From: an uncultured Blautia sp.
GTDB taxonomy: Bacteria; Bacillota; Clostridia; Lachnospirales; Lachnospiraceae
Length of the DNA stretch: 51,595 nt
Reading direction: 5' to 3'
NCBI GenBank assembly: GCA_934373235.1
Contig: CAKROW010000015.1
Location: 1 to 51,595 of the forward strand
Part shown: one piece after another, positions 32,770-41,661 of the stretch
Position numbering within the stretch: position 1 is the stretch's first letter
How the letters are laid out: the number at the start of each line of letters is the position of its first letter
Notes under the pieces: generated by a model
Seen by the model: the letters and a program-made list of their open reading frames with translations, nothing else
Database searches by the model: none
What the model was told of the DNA's origin: nothing
Translations under genes and position numbers: made by a program

Positions 32770-34305
32770 CTATATTCTTCTTTTTCTTCTCAGTATCAGT
32801 TCAATACCAAAAACTTCCTCAAAAAACTTCACCTTATCCTGTAAAAGCCCCAGTTCCAGAGAAACATCCTGCACAGAATCCACGATCAGATGAAGTGTGC
32901 GTTCCTTAAGTACTGCACGTATATTCTGCACCTTCTGATAATGGCTTCTGTCCATGGCATTTGCCAGACGGAGGATAGCTGTCAGCTTGGCCGTAAGAAG
33001 ATAATTCTCCATGCTCATTCCTGTCTCACTGCGGATCTCATCGTAGCACCCAAACTCCGTTGTATTATATCTTACCGCACTGGCGATCACCATCCGCTCT
33101 GCCGAGGAAAGTCCGATGATCTCTGTAGCCATAATGATCCTGTAGGAACACTCTGACACATCTCCCATACTGATATATTTACCACAGTCATGAAGGATCA
33201 CCGCGATCTGCAGAAGCAGACGTTCCCGTTTTCCCATACCGTGGATCTTTCTGGTGCTGTCAAACACTGCCAGAGCCACATCTGTAGTTCCCTTGATATG
33301 ATCCTTTCCGCTGGAATAACGCTTTGCAATATTCCTGGATGCCACCAGAATATCGTTTTCAAAATTATGGGCACTTTTCAGAAATTTCTCTTTTTCTGCA
33401 AAATCATATGCAATTCCGTCCAGAAGAGAAACCCCCGGTGCCCAAAGTGCCTCTGAGTGGAAAATTTCCATAAACTTACGGATAATAACCATGTTTGGCA
33501 CGATAAGAGAAGCATATTCCGGTTCCAGCCCCATCATCTGTGCCAGGTCATAATCTGATTTATTGATGATCTGCTCATATTTTCCGTTGAATTCCTGGTT
33601 TGTGATAATGTTATCCTTAAGTTCCTCCCGGAAAATAGTATCTGTAAGAAAATCCCCCATAAGGATCACATTGGTGACAACACGGTCTTTAAGGTACAGT
33701 CTCTGAAAACTTGTGATATCATTGCGGACAAATTCCTCCACAAGCCTGTCATAGTGAGGGGTTGTTTTTTCCAGTTCTTTCAAACGTTCACGGATACGCA
33801 TGCTTCCCATACGGATACTCTGGGTCATAACCAGGGCATCCTTGTCAAAAAGCGATACCTGAAGGCTGCCGCCGCCTACATCAAGGATAGCAGTTCCCTT
33901 CTGGATCGCCTTTTTGAATCCGGTCTCAATGGCAGCAATGGATTTGTAGCCCAGATAATGCTGTTCCGCATTACTTAAGATCTCCACATGAATTCCTGTC
34001 CGCTGGTAGATCTGTTCCAGGATGATCACCGGATTTTCAAGCTCACGGAGAGCACTGGTTGCACATGCACGCCATCTGGTCACCCCGAAGTCTGCCATCA
34101 CACGTTTAAGATCATTCAGGATCTCACAGAGCTCATTCACAGTTTCCATATCAAGCCTTCTATCTGCGTAGGTACCTTTTCCGATTTCCAGACGGTACCT
34201 CACATCGTTCAGCTCACGAAAACCGATTTTTTTGGACATTTCAAATATCTTCATACTGATCTCATAAGAACCAATATCAATTGCCGCAAAAGTTGTCACT
34301 GCCAT
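32770..34305 (-). CDS. ppx: Ppx/GppA phosphatase with HD domain
   Basis: A 511-residue exopolyphosphatase/guanosine pentaphosphatase family protein. The N-terminal actin-like ATPase fold shows TFAAIDIGSYEISMKIFE and AILDVGGGSLQVSLF; the C-terminal HD domain shows VILHDCGKYISMGDVSECSY and IGLSSAERMVIASAVRY. Such enzymes remove terminal phosphate from polyphosphate or pppGpp; which substrate is preferred cannot be read from sequence. It precedes ppk1 and follows the DUF815 ATPase gene on the same strand. Confidence 0.93.
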   Translation of the reverse strand: MAVTTFAAIDIGSYEISMKIFEMSKKIGFRELNDVRYRLEIGKGTYADRRLDMETVNELCEILNDLKRVMADFGVTRWRACATSALRELENPVIILEQIYQRTGIHVEILSNAEQHYLGYKSIAAIETGFKKAIQKGTAILDVGGGSLQVSLFDKDALVMTQSIRMGSMRIRERLKELEKTTPHYDRLVEEFVRNDITSFQRLYLKDRVVTNVILMGDFLTDTIFREELKDNIITNQEFNGKYEQIINKSDYDLAQMMGLEPEYASLIVPNMVIIRKFMEIFHSEALWAPGVSLLDGIAYDFAEKEKFLKSAHNFENDILVASRNIAKRYSSGKDHIKGTTDVALAVFDSTRKIHGMGKRERLLLQIAVILHDCGKYISMGDVSECSYRIIMATEIIGLSSAERMVIASAVRYNTTEFGCYDEIRSETGMSMENYLLTAKLTAILRLANAMDRSHYQKVQNIRAVLKERTLHLIVDSVQDVSLELGLLQDKVKFFEEVFGIELILRRKRRI

Positions 34306-34330
34306 TGCGCATCCCCCTTCCCAAACGAAG

Positions 34331-35641
34331 TTATTTTTCTTCTGTACCTACTATATAATCAATAAACTGCTGAGCTGTCCTTCCTGTAAGACCGCCATGG
34401 GAAAGCTCCCACTGGTTGGCTTTCAGAAGAAGTTCCTCCTCCGGCATGGTAACACCATAACGGGATGCCAGCGCACGGACAATATTCTGGAATCCTTTTT
34501 TGTCCGGTTTTCCATAGTAGATACGAACGCCAAAACGATACACAAGAGAAAGCTTCTCCTGTACGGTATCTGAAGAGTGCAGATCGTCCTCATCTGCGAT
34601 CTCCAGTTTGTCTGACGCACGTTCACGCACCAGATTACGTCTGTTGCTTGTAGCGTAGATCAGCACGTTATCCGGCTTTTTCTCAAGCCCGCCCTCGATA
34701 ACAGCCTTCAGATATTTATATTCGATCTCAAATTCCTCAAAGGAAAGATCGTCCATATATATGATAAAACGATAGTTACGGTTTTTGATCTGAGCGATCA
34801 CCTCATTGAGATCCTGGAACTGATGCTTGTACACCTCAATGATACGAAGTCCCTGATCATAATAACGGTTCAGGATGCCCTTGATACTGGAAGATTTACC
34901 GGTTCCGGCATCACCGAAAAGAAGACAGTTGTTTGCTTTTCTTCCCTGAACAAACGCTTCTGTGTTATCGATCAGTTTTTTCTTGGGGATCTCATATCCT
35001 ACAAGATCATCAATATTTACGTGGGCGATCCTTGTGACAGGCTGGATCTCAACCTTTCCATCCTCATCATGTCCTACACGGAATGCCTTATGAAGGCCAA
35101 GCTTACCAACACCGAAGTCTTTGTAAAAGCCCACCATATCATCCATGAATTCTTCTGTTGTCTCTGCAACTGCAAGGCGTCTGCTCATCTCACAGATCCT
35201 GTCACGGATCCTGATATTAAACAGCTTGCTGTTCTCATCCGGTGTCTGATAATCACAGATCACCCTACAGCACGCACTTCCAAACACAGCGTCAAACACG
35301 CTGATATCAAATGCATACAGTTCCCTGAAGATCTGGAAATCATTTTTTGCCAGGTCATTGATGCTTCCCTTGATAGCACCCCGGATCTCACTTGCCATGC
35401 TGAAAGCATTTTCATGATTTACCAGAAGGAATGTCAGGTAATTATGCCACAGATTCCCTGAAAATCCATACATTCCCGCCAGCTCCACAAGTCCGTTGAC
35501 ACATCCGAAAAACTCATCTTCTCTTGCCTTCAAAGCTTCCTCATCTGATTCATACAGATTGATAAGCTCTGCCATATGCTTCAGTATCTCACCATTTGAA
35601 AAATCACGGTAAAGAATACATTCCTGAATTCTTGCTGTCAT
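34331..35641 (-). CDS. DUF815 family AAA-type ATPase
   Basis: The start is taken at ATG 35639-35641 (MTARIQECILYRDFSNGEIL), because GAGGAG lies about 10 nt upstream; an upstream in-frame GTG at 35650 overlaps that site. The product has 436 residues. The C-terminal half is an ATPase: LFGDAGTGKSSSIKGIL (Walker A), RFIIYMDDLSFEEFE (Walker B) and IYATSNRRNLVRE (sensor 1), then a lid. The N-terminal helical half is specific to the family. DUF815 proteins are common in bacteria but their role is not established. It lies between pheA and ppx. Confidence 0.9.
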   Translation of the reverse strand: MTARIQECILYRDFSNGEILKHMAELINLYESDEEALKAREDEFFGCVNGLVELAGMYGFSGNLWHNYLTFLLVNHENAFSMASEIRGAIKGSINDLAKNDFQIFRELYAFDISVFDAVFGSACCRVICDYQTPDENSKLFNIRIRDRICEMSRRLAVAETTEEFMDDMVGFYKDFGVGKLGLHKAFRVGHDEDGKVEIQPVTRIAHVNIDDLVGYEIPKKKLIDNTEAFVQGRKANNCLLFGDAGTGKSSSIKGILNRYYDQGLRIIEVYKHQFQDLNEVIAQIKNRNYRFIIYMDDLSFEEFEIEYKYLKAVIEGGLEKKPDNVLIYATSNRRNLVRERASDKLEIADEDDLHSSDTVQEKLSLVYRFGVRIYYGKPDKKGFQNIVRALASRYGVTMPEEELLLKANQWELSHGGLTGRTAQQFIDYIVGTEEK

Positions 35642-35677
35642 AATAATCACTCTCCTCTTGTATCCTGATTCCCTGAT

Positions 35678-36808
35678 CTAATAATTTCCCAGAACCCGGA
35701 GTACATTTGCCTCCGCTTCCATACCTCTCAGGGCATTCTCCACTGCACTTTCACCAAGTTTCCCTGTAAAATCAACAAAGAAACGGTACTGCCATGGCTT
35801 ACCCGGGATTGGCCTTGACTCGATCTTGGTCATGCTCAGACCGTTATAAATAATATGGGAAAGCATATTGTAAAGTGTTCCGGTTTCGTGAGGCAACTCA
35901 AAGCAGATACTGATCTTGCCCGCTTTTTCCTCATACTCCGGCTTTCTTCCTACAATGATAAAACGTGTGGAATTGGCTTTTTCCCTGCATACATTTTCCG
36001 CAAGGATCTTAAGGCCAAATACCTCTCCTGCCTCTCTGCTGGCAATGGCTGCCACGGTCTTATCCCCGCCTTCGCTGACACTTTTGGCTGCTCCGGCTGT
36101 ATTTTCCACCTCTTTTTTCTTCCAGGTGGGATGCTCCTCCAGAAACGCCTTGCACTGAGCCAGGCCCTGCGGATGGGAGCAGACTTTCCGGATATCTTCC
36201 ATGGAAGCATCCTGGGTTCCAAGAAGTACGTGATCTACACGGATGATCTGCTCTCCCACAATATACAGCTTATATTCCATAAGAAGATCGTAGATATCAG
36301 CCACGATACCTGCGGTGGAATTCTCAATGGGAAGTACTGCATAATCTGCCTTTCCGTCTGTCACATCCTCCATGGCAGTGCGCCATGTCTTCACATGATA
36401 GCTTTCAATGTTTCTGCCAAAATACTGACGCATGGCAGCATAACTGTATGCACCCTCCACGCCCTGGAACACCACTGTGGCATTCTCAATAGGCACCTGC
36501 TTTACAGTACTGTAATTTCTCTCTCCGTAGATGCCATGCTGTGTAAGAAGCTGATACTGGCGTTTCCTACTGATAGCCATGATCTGGCGGAAAAGCTCCT
36601 GCACGCCAAGACGGTTAAACTCCCCGTGAGCCTTATCCTTCAGTGTGTGGATCTTCTCACTTTCTCTCTTGGGATCCAGTACCTGCTTTCCTGTTTTGAT
36701 CTTGTATTCGGCAACTTCCTCGCTCACCTTCATTCTTTTTTCAAAGAGACGGACGATCTCACAGTCTATCACATCGATCTCGTCTCTGTATTTCTCCAAA
36801 TCAGTCAT
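35678..36808 (-). CDS. pheA: Bifunctional chorismate mutase / prephenate dehydratase
   Basis: A 376-residue enzyme making phenylpyruvate from chorismate, for phenylalanine synthesis. The N-terminal AroQ domain (about 1-90) shows YRDEIDVIDCEIVRLFEKRM and RQIMAISRKRQ. The dehydratase domain (about 105-285) shows VVFQGVEGAYSYAAMRQYFG and LPIENSTAGIV. The C-terminal ACT domain (about 295-370) has TGTLYNMLSHIIYNGLSMTK followed by IESRP, the phenylalanine-sensing motif, so feedback inhibition is likely. GGAGG lies 5 nt before ATG. It overlaps the 3' end of folC by 8 bp. Confidence 0.95.
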   Translation of the reverse strand: MTDLEKYRDEIDVIDCEIVRLFEKRMKVSEEVAEYKIKTGKQVLDPKRESEKIHTLKDKAHGEFNRLGVQELFRQIMAISRKRQYQLLTQHGIYGERNYSTVKQVPIENATVVFQGVEGAYSYAAMRQYFGRNIESYHVKTWRTAMEDVTDGKADYAVLPIENSTAGIVADIYDLLMEYKLYIVGEQIIRVDHVLLGTQDASMEDIRKVCSHPQGLAQCKAFLEEHPTWKKKEVENTAGAAKSVSEGGDKTVAAIASREAGEVFGLKILAENVCREKANSTRFIIVGRKPEYEEKAGKISICFELPHETGTLYNMLSHIIYNGLSMTKIESRPIPGKPWQYRFFVDFTGKLGESAVENALRGMEAEANVLRVLGNY

Positions 36809-38102
36809 GTTTTCCTCCGTTGTGTTTCTTTATGATCTCTGTAAGATCCCCCAAAAATGCCAGGGAGCCAAAGGCTATGATCACATCCTCGGGATTTGCA
36901 AGGCGGTATGCCTCATCCACTGCCTCCTCAATTCTGTCAAAAGGCCTTACATCTTTATGAAATTCCCTGACTGCCCCGGCCAGTTCCTCCGGGGTAAGTG
37001 CTCTGGGATTACCCGGTGCCGCAATGGTAAGGATCGTCTCCGCATATCTGCTGGTCTTACTGATCACACTTCTGTAATCCTTGTCACGGAACATCCCCAT
37101 AATGTAGATGATCCTTTTTCCCTTAAAATACTTCTGTATGGACGCTTCCAGCATGTCCGCAGCAGCAGGATTATGTGCTCCGTCAACCACAAATGCCGGA
37201 TCCTTTGCCAGAAGTGTAAACCTTCCCGGCCACTTTGCATCTGAAAGACCTGCCTGTTTCTGCTTCAGGGTTGTGGGATATCCAAGTTTATCCAGAAGCT
37301 TCATGGCGCCAAGGGCAAGAACTGCATTCTCTTTCTGGTAAGTTCCTGCCAGCGCTGTGGTAAACTCCTCTCCCTCATAACAGAAGGTCTGTCCTTCAAG
37401 GCCGGCCTTCAAAATCTCTGCGCTATTTCCGTCCGCCTCTGCATAAGGCACTCCCAGCTTCTCACAGGTATCCTTTATAACCTTCTCTGCTTCCGGTTTC
37501 TGTTTTGCAGTGATCATATGGCTGCCTGCCTTTATGATTCCTGCCTTTTTCTCTGCAATCTCTCCCAGGGTATTTCCAAGAAATGCCGTGTGATCCATGC
37601 TGATGGAAACCAGCACGGAAAGAACTGTAGTCCGAATAATATTGGTGGCATCCAGATCACCACCCATACCAACTTCCATTAATACAAGGTCGCACTTCTC
37701 CTCTTTAAAAAAAAGAAAGGCTGCTGCTGTCTCGATCTCAAACGCTGTAGGATATGGCCTGCCTTCCGCTGCGATCTCACAGATTGCCTCTCTGACTCTG
37801 GTCACACAGGCAGCAAACTTCTCTTCGCTGACCGGTTCCCCGTTTACCTCCATCCTCTCTCTGTATGAATAAACCGCCGGTGAGATATATCTGCCTACAC
37901 GGTATCCTGCTCCTGACAGAGCGGAATATAAATATGCTATGACAGAACCTTTTCCATTGGTTCCTGCCACATGGACATACTTCAGGTCATCCTGAGGATC
38001 TCCAAGCCGTTTCATCAGCTCCTTCATATTATCAAGGCCCAGAACAATGCTTTTTTTCCGTTCCGCATCCCTTATGTAGGCACGGCTCTCTTCGTAATTC
38101 AT
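36801..38102 (-). CDS. folC: Folylpolyglutamate synthase / dihydrofolate synthase
   Basis: A 433-residue Mur-ligase-fold enzyme that adds glutamate to dihydropteroate and to folates. It shows YVHVAGTNGKGSVIAYLYSA (P-loop), SPAVYSYRERMEVNGEPVSE, EVGMGGDLDATNI, SISMDHTAFLGNTLGEIAEK and FVVDGAHNPAAADML. Length is normal. It has its own promoter with a good consensus and is the first gene of folC-pheA-DUF815-ppx-ppk1. It is divergent from the small membrane protein gene. Confidence 0.95.
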   Translation of the reverse strand: MNYEESRAYIRDAERKKSIVLGLDNMKELMKRLGDPQDDLKYVHVAGTNGKGSVIAYLYSALSGAGYRVGRYISPAVYSYRERMEVNGEPVSEEKFAACVTRVREAICEIAAEGRPYPTAFEIETAAAFLFFKEEKCDLVLMEVGMGGDLDATNIIRTTVLSVLVSISMDHTAFLGNTLGEIAEKKAGIIKAGSHMITAKQKPEAEKVIKDTCEKLGVPYAEADGNSAEILKAGLEGQTFCYEGEEFTTALAGTYQKENAVLALGAMKLLDKLGYPTTLKQKQAGLSDAKWPGRFTLLAKDPAFVVDGAHNPAAADMLEASIQKYFKGKRIIYIMGMFRDKDYRSVISKTSRYAETILTIAAPGNPRALTPEELAGAVREFHKDVRPFDRIEEAVDEAYRLANPEDVIIAFGSLAFLGDLTEIIKKHNGGKHD

Positions 38103-38143
38103 CGTATCCTGTTTCTCCTTTTTGCCTGTATTGTTTGCCGTTC

Positions 38144-38172
38144 ATTATACCCCAGATGCATATTTTTTTCAA
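38144..38172 (-). promoter_or_regulatory. Promoter of the folC operon
   Basis: On the minus strand TTGAAA (38167-38172), 17 bp, TATAAT (38144-38149), about 40 bp upstream of folC. Confidence 0.8.
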
Positions 38173-38236
38173 GGCAGGGCAGTCTATAAACAGGTTATTT
38201 CCACACTAAATGAAAGTAAAAAACAGGAGGGAACCA

Positions 38237-38638
38237 ATGATAAAACGGGACTTTTTTCGCTGCGGGCTGACAGGCTGGTGCCTGGAAGTATTCTGGACTG
38301 GTATCCACTCTCTCCTTGAAGGAAATTTTACCATGATGGGAAAAACCTCTCTTCTTATGTTCCCGGTTTACGGCTGTGCGGCACTGATCCGCCCTGCATA
38401 CCGGTACCTTAAAGATTTTCCTGTTGCAGTACGGGGACTTTTTTACACCCTGGGTATCTTTTTTACAGAGTTTTTAAGTGGTTCTGTTTTTCAGTTTTTC
38501 CACATCTGTCCCTGGGATTACTCTCATGTCCCTCTTCAGTTCCGGGGGATCATACGGCTGGACTATGCTCCCTTATGGTTTTTTACCGGTCTGTTCTTTG
38601 AATGGCTTCTTCGACAAAATCCCGGGAAATCATCTTGA
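38237..38638 (+). CDS. Small membrane protein, putative ABC-transporter type IV family
   Basis: The start is ATG 38237 (MIKRDFFRCGLTGWCLEVFW), with AGGAGG 6 nt upstream; the frame stays open upstream without a site. The product has 133 residues and about four hydrophobic segments. Its pattern (GLTGWCLEVFWTGI, GKTSLLMFPVYG, GIFFTEFLSGSVF, CPWDYSHVPLQFRGIIRLDY, APLWFFTGLFFEWLL) matches the family called putative ABC-transporter type IV (CmpB-like), whose function is not known despite the name. No ATPase partner is nearby. It precedes pyrB on the same strand, whose promoter overlaps its stop. Confidence 0.85.
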   Translation: MIKRDFFRCGLTGWCLEVFWTGIHSLLEGNFTMMGKTSLLMFPVYGCAALIRPAYRYLKDFPVAVRGLFYTLGIFFTEFLSGSVFQFFHICPWDYSHVPLQFRGIIRLDYAPLWFFTGLFFEWLLRQNPGKSS

Positions 38639-38663
38639 AAAATCATTGCATATATTATATGAT
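38635..38663 (+). promoter_or_regulatory. Promoter of pyrBI
   Basis: TTGAAA (38635-38640), 17 bp, TATGAT (38658-38663). It overlaps the stop codon of the preceding gene. The leader of about 40 nt holds only a weak GGAAA/TTTCC repeat, and no PyrR-type attenuator is seen. Confidence 0.75.
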
Positions 38664-38709
38664 ATCAGGAAAGGAATTTGATTTTCCATTTAATAACTGG
38701 AGGTACAAC

Positions 38710-39633
38710 ATGAGACATTTAATGAGTCCGTTGGATTTATCCGTTGAAGAGCTTGGGAAGCTTCTTGATCTTGCTGACGACATCGGAAATAATCCAAAGA
38801 AGTACGCGCATGTCTGCGATGACAAAAGACTTGCCACACTGTTTTATGAACCAAGTACACGTACACGTTTAAGTTTCGAGGCAGCCATGATGAATCTTGG
38901 CGGGAAAGTTCTCGGTTTTTCTTCCGCTGATTCCAGCTCCGCAGCCAAGGGCGAGAGTGTGGCCGATACCATCCGCGTTGTTTCCTGCTATGCAGATATC
39001 TGCGCTATGCGCCACCCCAAAGAAGGTGCTCCGCTTGTAGCTTCTATGGCATCCAATATTCCGGTGATCAATGCCGGCGATGGCGGCCATCAGCATCCAA
39101 CCCAGACATTAACCGATCTTTTAACTATCCGTTCCCTCAAAGGCAGACTTGACAATATCACAATCGGTCTCTGCGGCGACCTGAAATTCGGTCGTACTGT
39201 CCATTCCCTTATTGAGGCACTGGTACGTTATGACAATGTGAAGTTTATCCTGATCTCACCGGAGGAGCTTCGTGTTCCAAGTTACATCCGCGAAGATGTA
39301 CTGAAGCGCAATAACGTTGATTTTGCTGAGGTGGAGCGCCTGGAAGATGCCCTTCCGGAACTTGATATCCTCTACATGACCCGTGTACAGAAGGAACGTT
39401 TCTTCAATGAGGAAGATTATGTCCGCATGAAGGATTTCTATATACTGGACAAACAGAAACTGGAGCTGGCACCAAAGGATATGTATATCCTTCATCCTCT
39501 TCCACGTGTCAACGAAATTGCTGTTGAAGTGGATTCCGATCCCCGTGCAGCTTACTTCAAACAGGCTCAGTACGGTGTTTATGTCCGTATGGCCCTGATT
39601 CTCACATTACTGGAGGTAGAATTGCCATGTTAA
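38710..39633 (+). CDS. pyrB: Aspartate carbamoyltransferase catalytic subunit
   Basis: The start is ATG 38710 (MRHLMSPLDLSVEELGKLLD), with GGAGG 6 nt upstream; 307 residues, normal for the family. It catalyses the first committed step of pyrimidine synthesis. Motifs: FYEPSTRTRLSFEAAM (carbamoyl-phosphate loop), SSAAKGESVADTIR, INAGDGGHQHPTQTLTDL, CGDLKFGRTVHSL and ILHPLPRVNEI. It overlaps pyrI by a few bp (translational coupling), so the holoenzyme is of the class with regulatory chains. Confidence 0.97.
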   Translation: MRHLMSPLDLSVEELGKLLDLADDIGNNPKKYAHVCDDKRLATLFYEPSTRTRLSFEAAMMNLGGKVLGFSSADSSSAAKGESVADTIRVVSCYADICAMRHPKEGAPLVASMASNIPVINAGDGGHQHPTQTLTDLLTIRSLKGRLDNITIGLCGDLKFGRTVHSLIEALVRYDNVKFILISPEELRVPSYIREDVLKRNNVDFAEVERLEDALPELDILYMTRVQKERFFNEEDYVRMKDFYILDKQKLELAPKDMYILHPLPRVNEIAVEVDSDPRAAYFKQAQYGVYVRMALILTLLEVELPC

Positions 39634-40064
39634 ATGTAGGAGCACTTCGCGAAGGCTATGTTCTGGACCATATCAAGGCCGGCAAAGCCATGACCATCTA
39701 TCATGACCTGAAACTGGACAAGCTGGACTGCACTGTAGCCATCATCAAGAATGCCCGCAGCGAAAAGATGGGTAAAAAGGATATCATCAAGGTAGAGTGC
39801 CCTATTGAGGAGCTTGACCTTGACATCCTGGGATTTATCGATCACAACATTACTGTCAACATCATCAAGGATGAGAAGATCGTTGCAAAGAAAGAACTGA
39901 AGCTCCCCAAACAGGTAGTCAACGTTATCAAATGTAAGAATCCCCGCTGCATCACATCCATCGAGCAGGATCTTGATCAGATTTTTGTTCTGACAGACGA
40001 GGAGAAAGAAATTTACCGCTGCAAATACTGTGAGGAGAAATACACCGGCAAACGTAATAAGTAA
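39627..40064 (+). CDS. pyrI: Aspartate carbamoyltransferase regulatory subunit
   Basis: A 145-residue nucleotide-binding regulatory chain, giving allosteric control of PyrB by CTP and ATP. The N-terminal allosteric domain has GYVLDHIKAGKAMTIYHDL; the C-terminal zinc domain has CKNPRC and, later, CKYC, the four-cysteine zinc site that contacts PyrB. A terminator follows. Confidence 0.96.
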   Translation: MLNVGALREGYVLDHIKAGKAMTIYHDLKLDKLDCTVAIIKNARSEKMGKKDIIKVECPIEELDLDILGFIDHNITVNIIKDEKIVAKKELKLPKQVVNVIKCKNPRCITSIEQDLDQIFVLTDEEKEIYRCKYCEEKYTGKRNK

Positions 40065-40110
40065 CCGGAACTGAAAACAGAAAGTACCTGCCGTTTCACA
40101 AAAATGTATA

Positions 40111-40162
40111 AAGAAAACCGCTGGTTTACGGTTCAATGCCGTAAATACAGCGGTTTCTTTTC
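40111..40162. terminator. Bidirectional terminator between pyrI and rnpB
   Basis: AAGAAAACCGCTG-GTTTACGG pairs with CCGTAAAT-ACAGCGGTTTCTTTT around a short loop, with A- and T-tracts on both sides. It can end pyrBI (plus) and RNase P RNA readthrough (minus). Confidence 0.85.
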
Positions 40163-40197
40163 ATTACGCATAAGCGTATACTCTCTTTCCTCACACA

Positions 40198-40545
40198 CAG
40201 TCAGACCGATAAGCCGGGTTATGTCGTTGGGTGATCATCTATCTAGGCCTTCCGTTGCCGGGAGGCTCAAGCGACCCACCTGAAAGCACGGCGGGCAACC
40301 GTATTGCTTTCTTCTCGGTCTTGCTTCAAATGGAGTTTACATGTGCCCGTTGTGTTACCACACCGGCGGTAGTCTCTTACACTGCCTTTCCACCCTTACC
40401 CCGCACAGGCGAGGCGGTATATTTCTGTTGCACTGGTCTGGGAGTTACCTCCACCGGACGTTATCCGGCATCCTGCCCTGTGAAGCCCGGACTTTCCTCG
40501 TCTGAACCCTTTCGTCTGTTCAGCCGCGATCACCTGGCCTGGCTG
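40198..40545 (-). ncRNA. rnpB: RNase P RNA, bacterial type A
   Basis: On the minus strand the conserved core reads GAGGAAAGTCCGGGCT near the 5' third, with ACAGAAATATACCGCC (P10-P11 area), GTAAGGGTGGAAAGGC and, close to the 3' end, GATAGATGATCACC and ACATAACCCGGCTTA. The 5' CAGCCAGGCC pairs with the 3' GGTCTGACTG as helix P1, which sets the ends used here. The RNA is the catalytic part of RNase P, which cuts tRNA 5' leaders. Length about 350 nt is normal. Promoter and terminator are both visible. Confidence 0.93.
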
Positions 40546-40555
40546 CGCAACTGCT

Positions 40556-40584
40556 ATTCTAGCACAGGTTTCGTAACTTGTAAA
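40556..40584 (-). promoter_or_regulatory. Promoter of rnpB
   Basis: On the minus strand TTTACA (40579-40584), 17 bp, TAGAAT (40556-40561). It sits just downstream of the selD stop codon. Confidence 0.75.
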
Positions 40585-40593
40585 GCCGGAATA

Positions 40594-41631
40594 TCATTTC
40601 AGCACCAGAGTCCATTCCTGACGTTCTGTGACTTCTCCGATCACACCGGCCTGAAGTCCTGCTTCTTCCAGCCTTTTCATAATCTCCGGGACATCCCCGG
40701 CTTTTACTGATGCCAGAAGCCCTCCTGAGGTCTGAGGGTCAAATACCAGGTCTTCCCTCCACAGTTCTGCCTCACTTCTCACACCGGTTTTCTCTGCAAA
40801 CTCCCGATTCCTGTATGCACCTCCCGGGATCAGGCCCATTGACGCGTATTCCATTACACCCGGAAGCACCGGGAGCTTTTCTGTATTGATCACAATGGTC
40901 TTATCACTGGCCACTGCCATTTCTGTCCCGTGTCCGCCAAGGCCAAACCCGGTTACATCTGTGCAGGCATGGATCTCAAACTTCTTAAAAATCTCACAGG
41001 CATCCCTGTTCAGTCTCTTCATGGACTCCAAAACTGCTGATCTGGCCTTCTCTGATGCCAGATCTGCTTTGATCGCCGTATTTACGATCCCTGCACCAAG
41101 GGGTTTGGTCAGGATCAGCTTATCCCCTGTCTGTGCCCCGTAGTTTTTCCAGAATTTTCCCGGATCCACAAATCCGGTCACGCTGAGCCCGTACTTTGGT
41201 GTGTCATCCTGAATGGTATGCCCTCCGGCCAGAACTGCACCGGCCTCCAGCACTTTATCAGCACCACCGCGGAGGATCTCGCCCAGGATCTCCACATCCA
41301 TTTCCTTCGGAAAAGCCACAATATTCAGAGCAGTTTTGGGCACCCCGCCCATAGCATATACATCACTTAATGCATTAGCTGCAGCGATCTGTCCGAAATC
41401 ATAAGGATCGTCTGCCACAGGTGTAAAAAAATCCAGTGTCTGGATCAGCGCCAGCTCCTCAGAAACCCGGTAGACCGCCGCATCATCAGAGGTGTCCGTT
41501 CCCACCAGAAGATCGGGATCACAAAAAACCGGAAGGCCGCCCAGAACCCCGGCCAGGGTTCCCGGTCCCACTTTTGCCGCACATCCACAGTTAGGTGCCA
41601 GTTTTGTCAGTTGTATTTTTTTCTTCATCAT
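40594..41631 (-). CDS. selD: Selenide, water dikinase (selenophosphate synthase)
   Basis: The start is ATG 41629-41631 (MMKKKIQLTKLAPNCGCAAK), with GGGAG 5 nt upstream; the next ATG is equally possible. About 345 residues. SelD makes selenophosphate from selenide and ATP for selenocysteine or selenouridine. The active-site stretch NCGCAAK uses Cys, not selenocysteine. Other motifs: GTDTSDDAAVYRVSEELALI, FFTPVADDPYDFGQIAAANA, LSDVYAMGG, AGGHTIQDDTPKYGLSVTG and DPQTSGGLL. selA, selB and ybbB are not in this window, so the use of selenium is not settled. It is last in the dgt-dnaG-rpoD series. Confidence 0.95.
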   Translation of the reverse strand: MMKKKIQLTKLAPNCGCAAKVGPGTLAGVLGGLPVFCDPDLLVGTDTSDDAAVYRVSEELALIQTLDFFTPVADDPYDFGQIAAANALSDVYAMGGVPKTALNIVAFPKEMDVEILGEILRGGADKVLEAGAVLAGGHTIQDDTPKYGLSVTGFVDPGKFWKNYGAQTGDKLILTKPLGAGIVNTAIKADLASEKARSAVLESMKRLNRDACEIFKKFEIHACTDVTGFGLGGHGTEMAVASDKTIVINTEKLPVLPGVMEYASMGLIPGGAYRNREFAEKTGVRSEAELWREDLVFDPQTSGGLLASVKAGDVPEIMKRLEEAGLQAGVIGEVTERQEWTLVLK

Positions 41632-41661
41632 CCACACTCCCAGGCATTATTTACATTTTTA

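Noticed and set aside
38602..38709. Upstream extension of pyrB by 36 codons
   Set aside because: ATG 38710 has a good ribosome binding site and gives the normal 307 residues; the extension overlaps the pyrB promoter.
40231..40710. A 159-codon plus-strand frame across the RNase P RNA and the selD 3' end
   Set aside because: The region folds and reads as rnpB on the minus strand and extends antisense into selD; no independent protein evidence.
40594..41631. Selenocysteine insertion in SelD or a neighbour
   Set aside because: The SelD active site codes for Cys and no in-frame TGA needing recoding was seen in the genes of this window.
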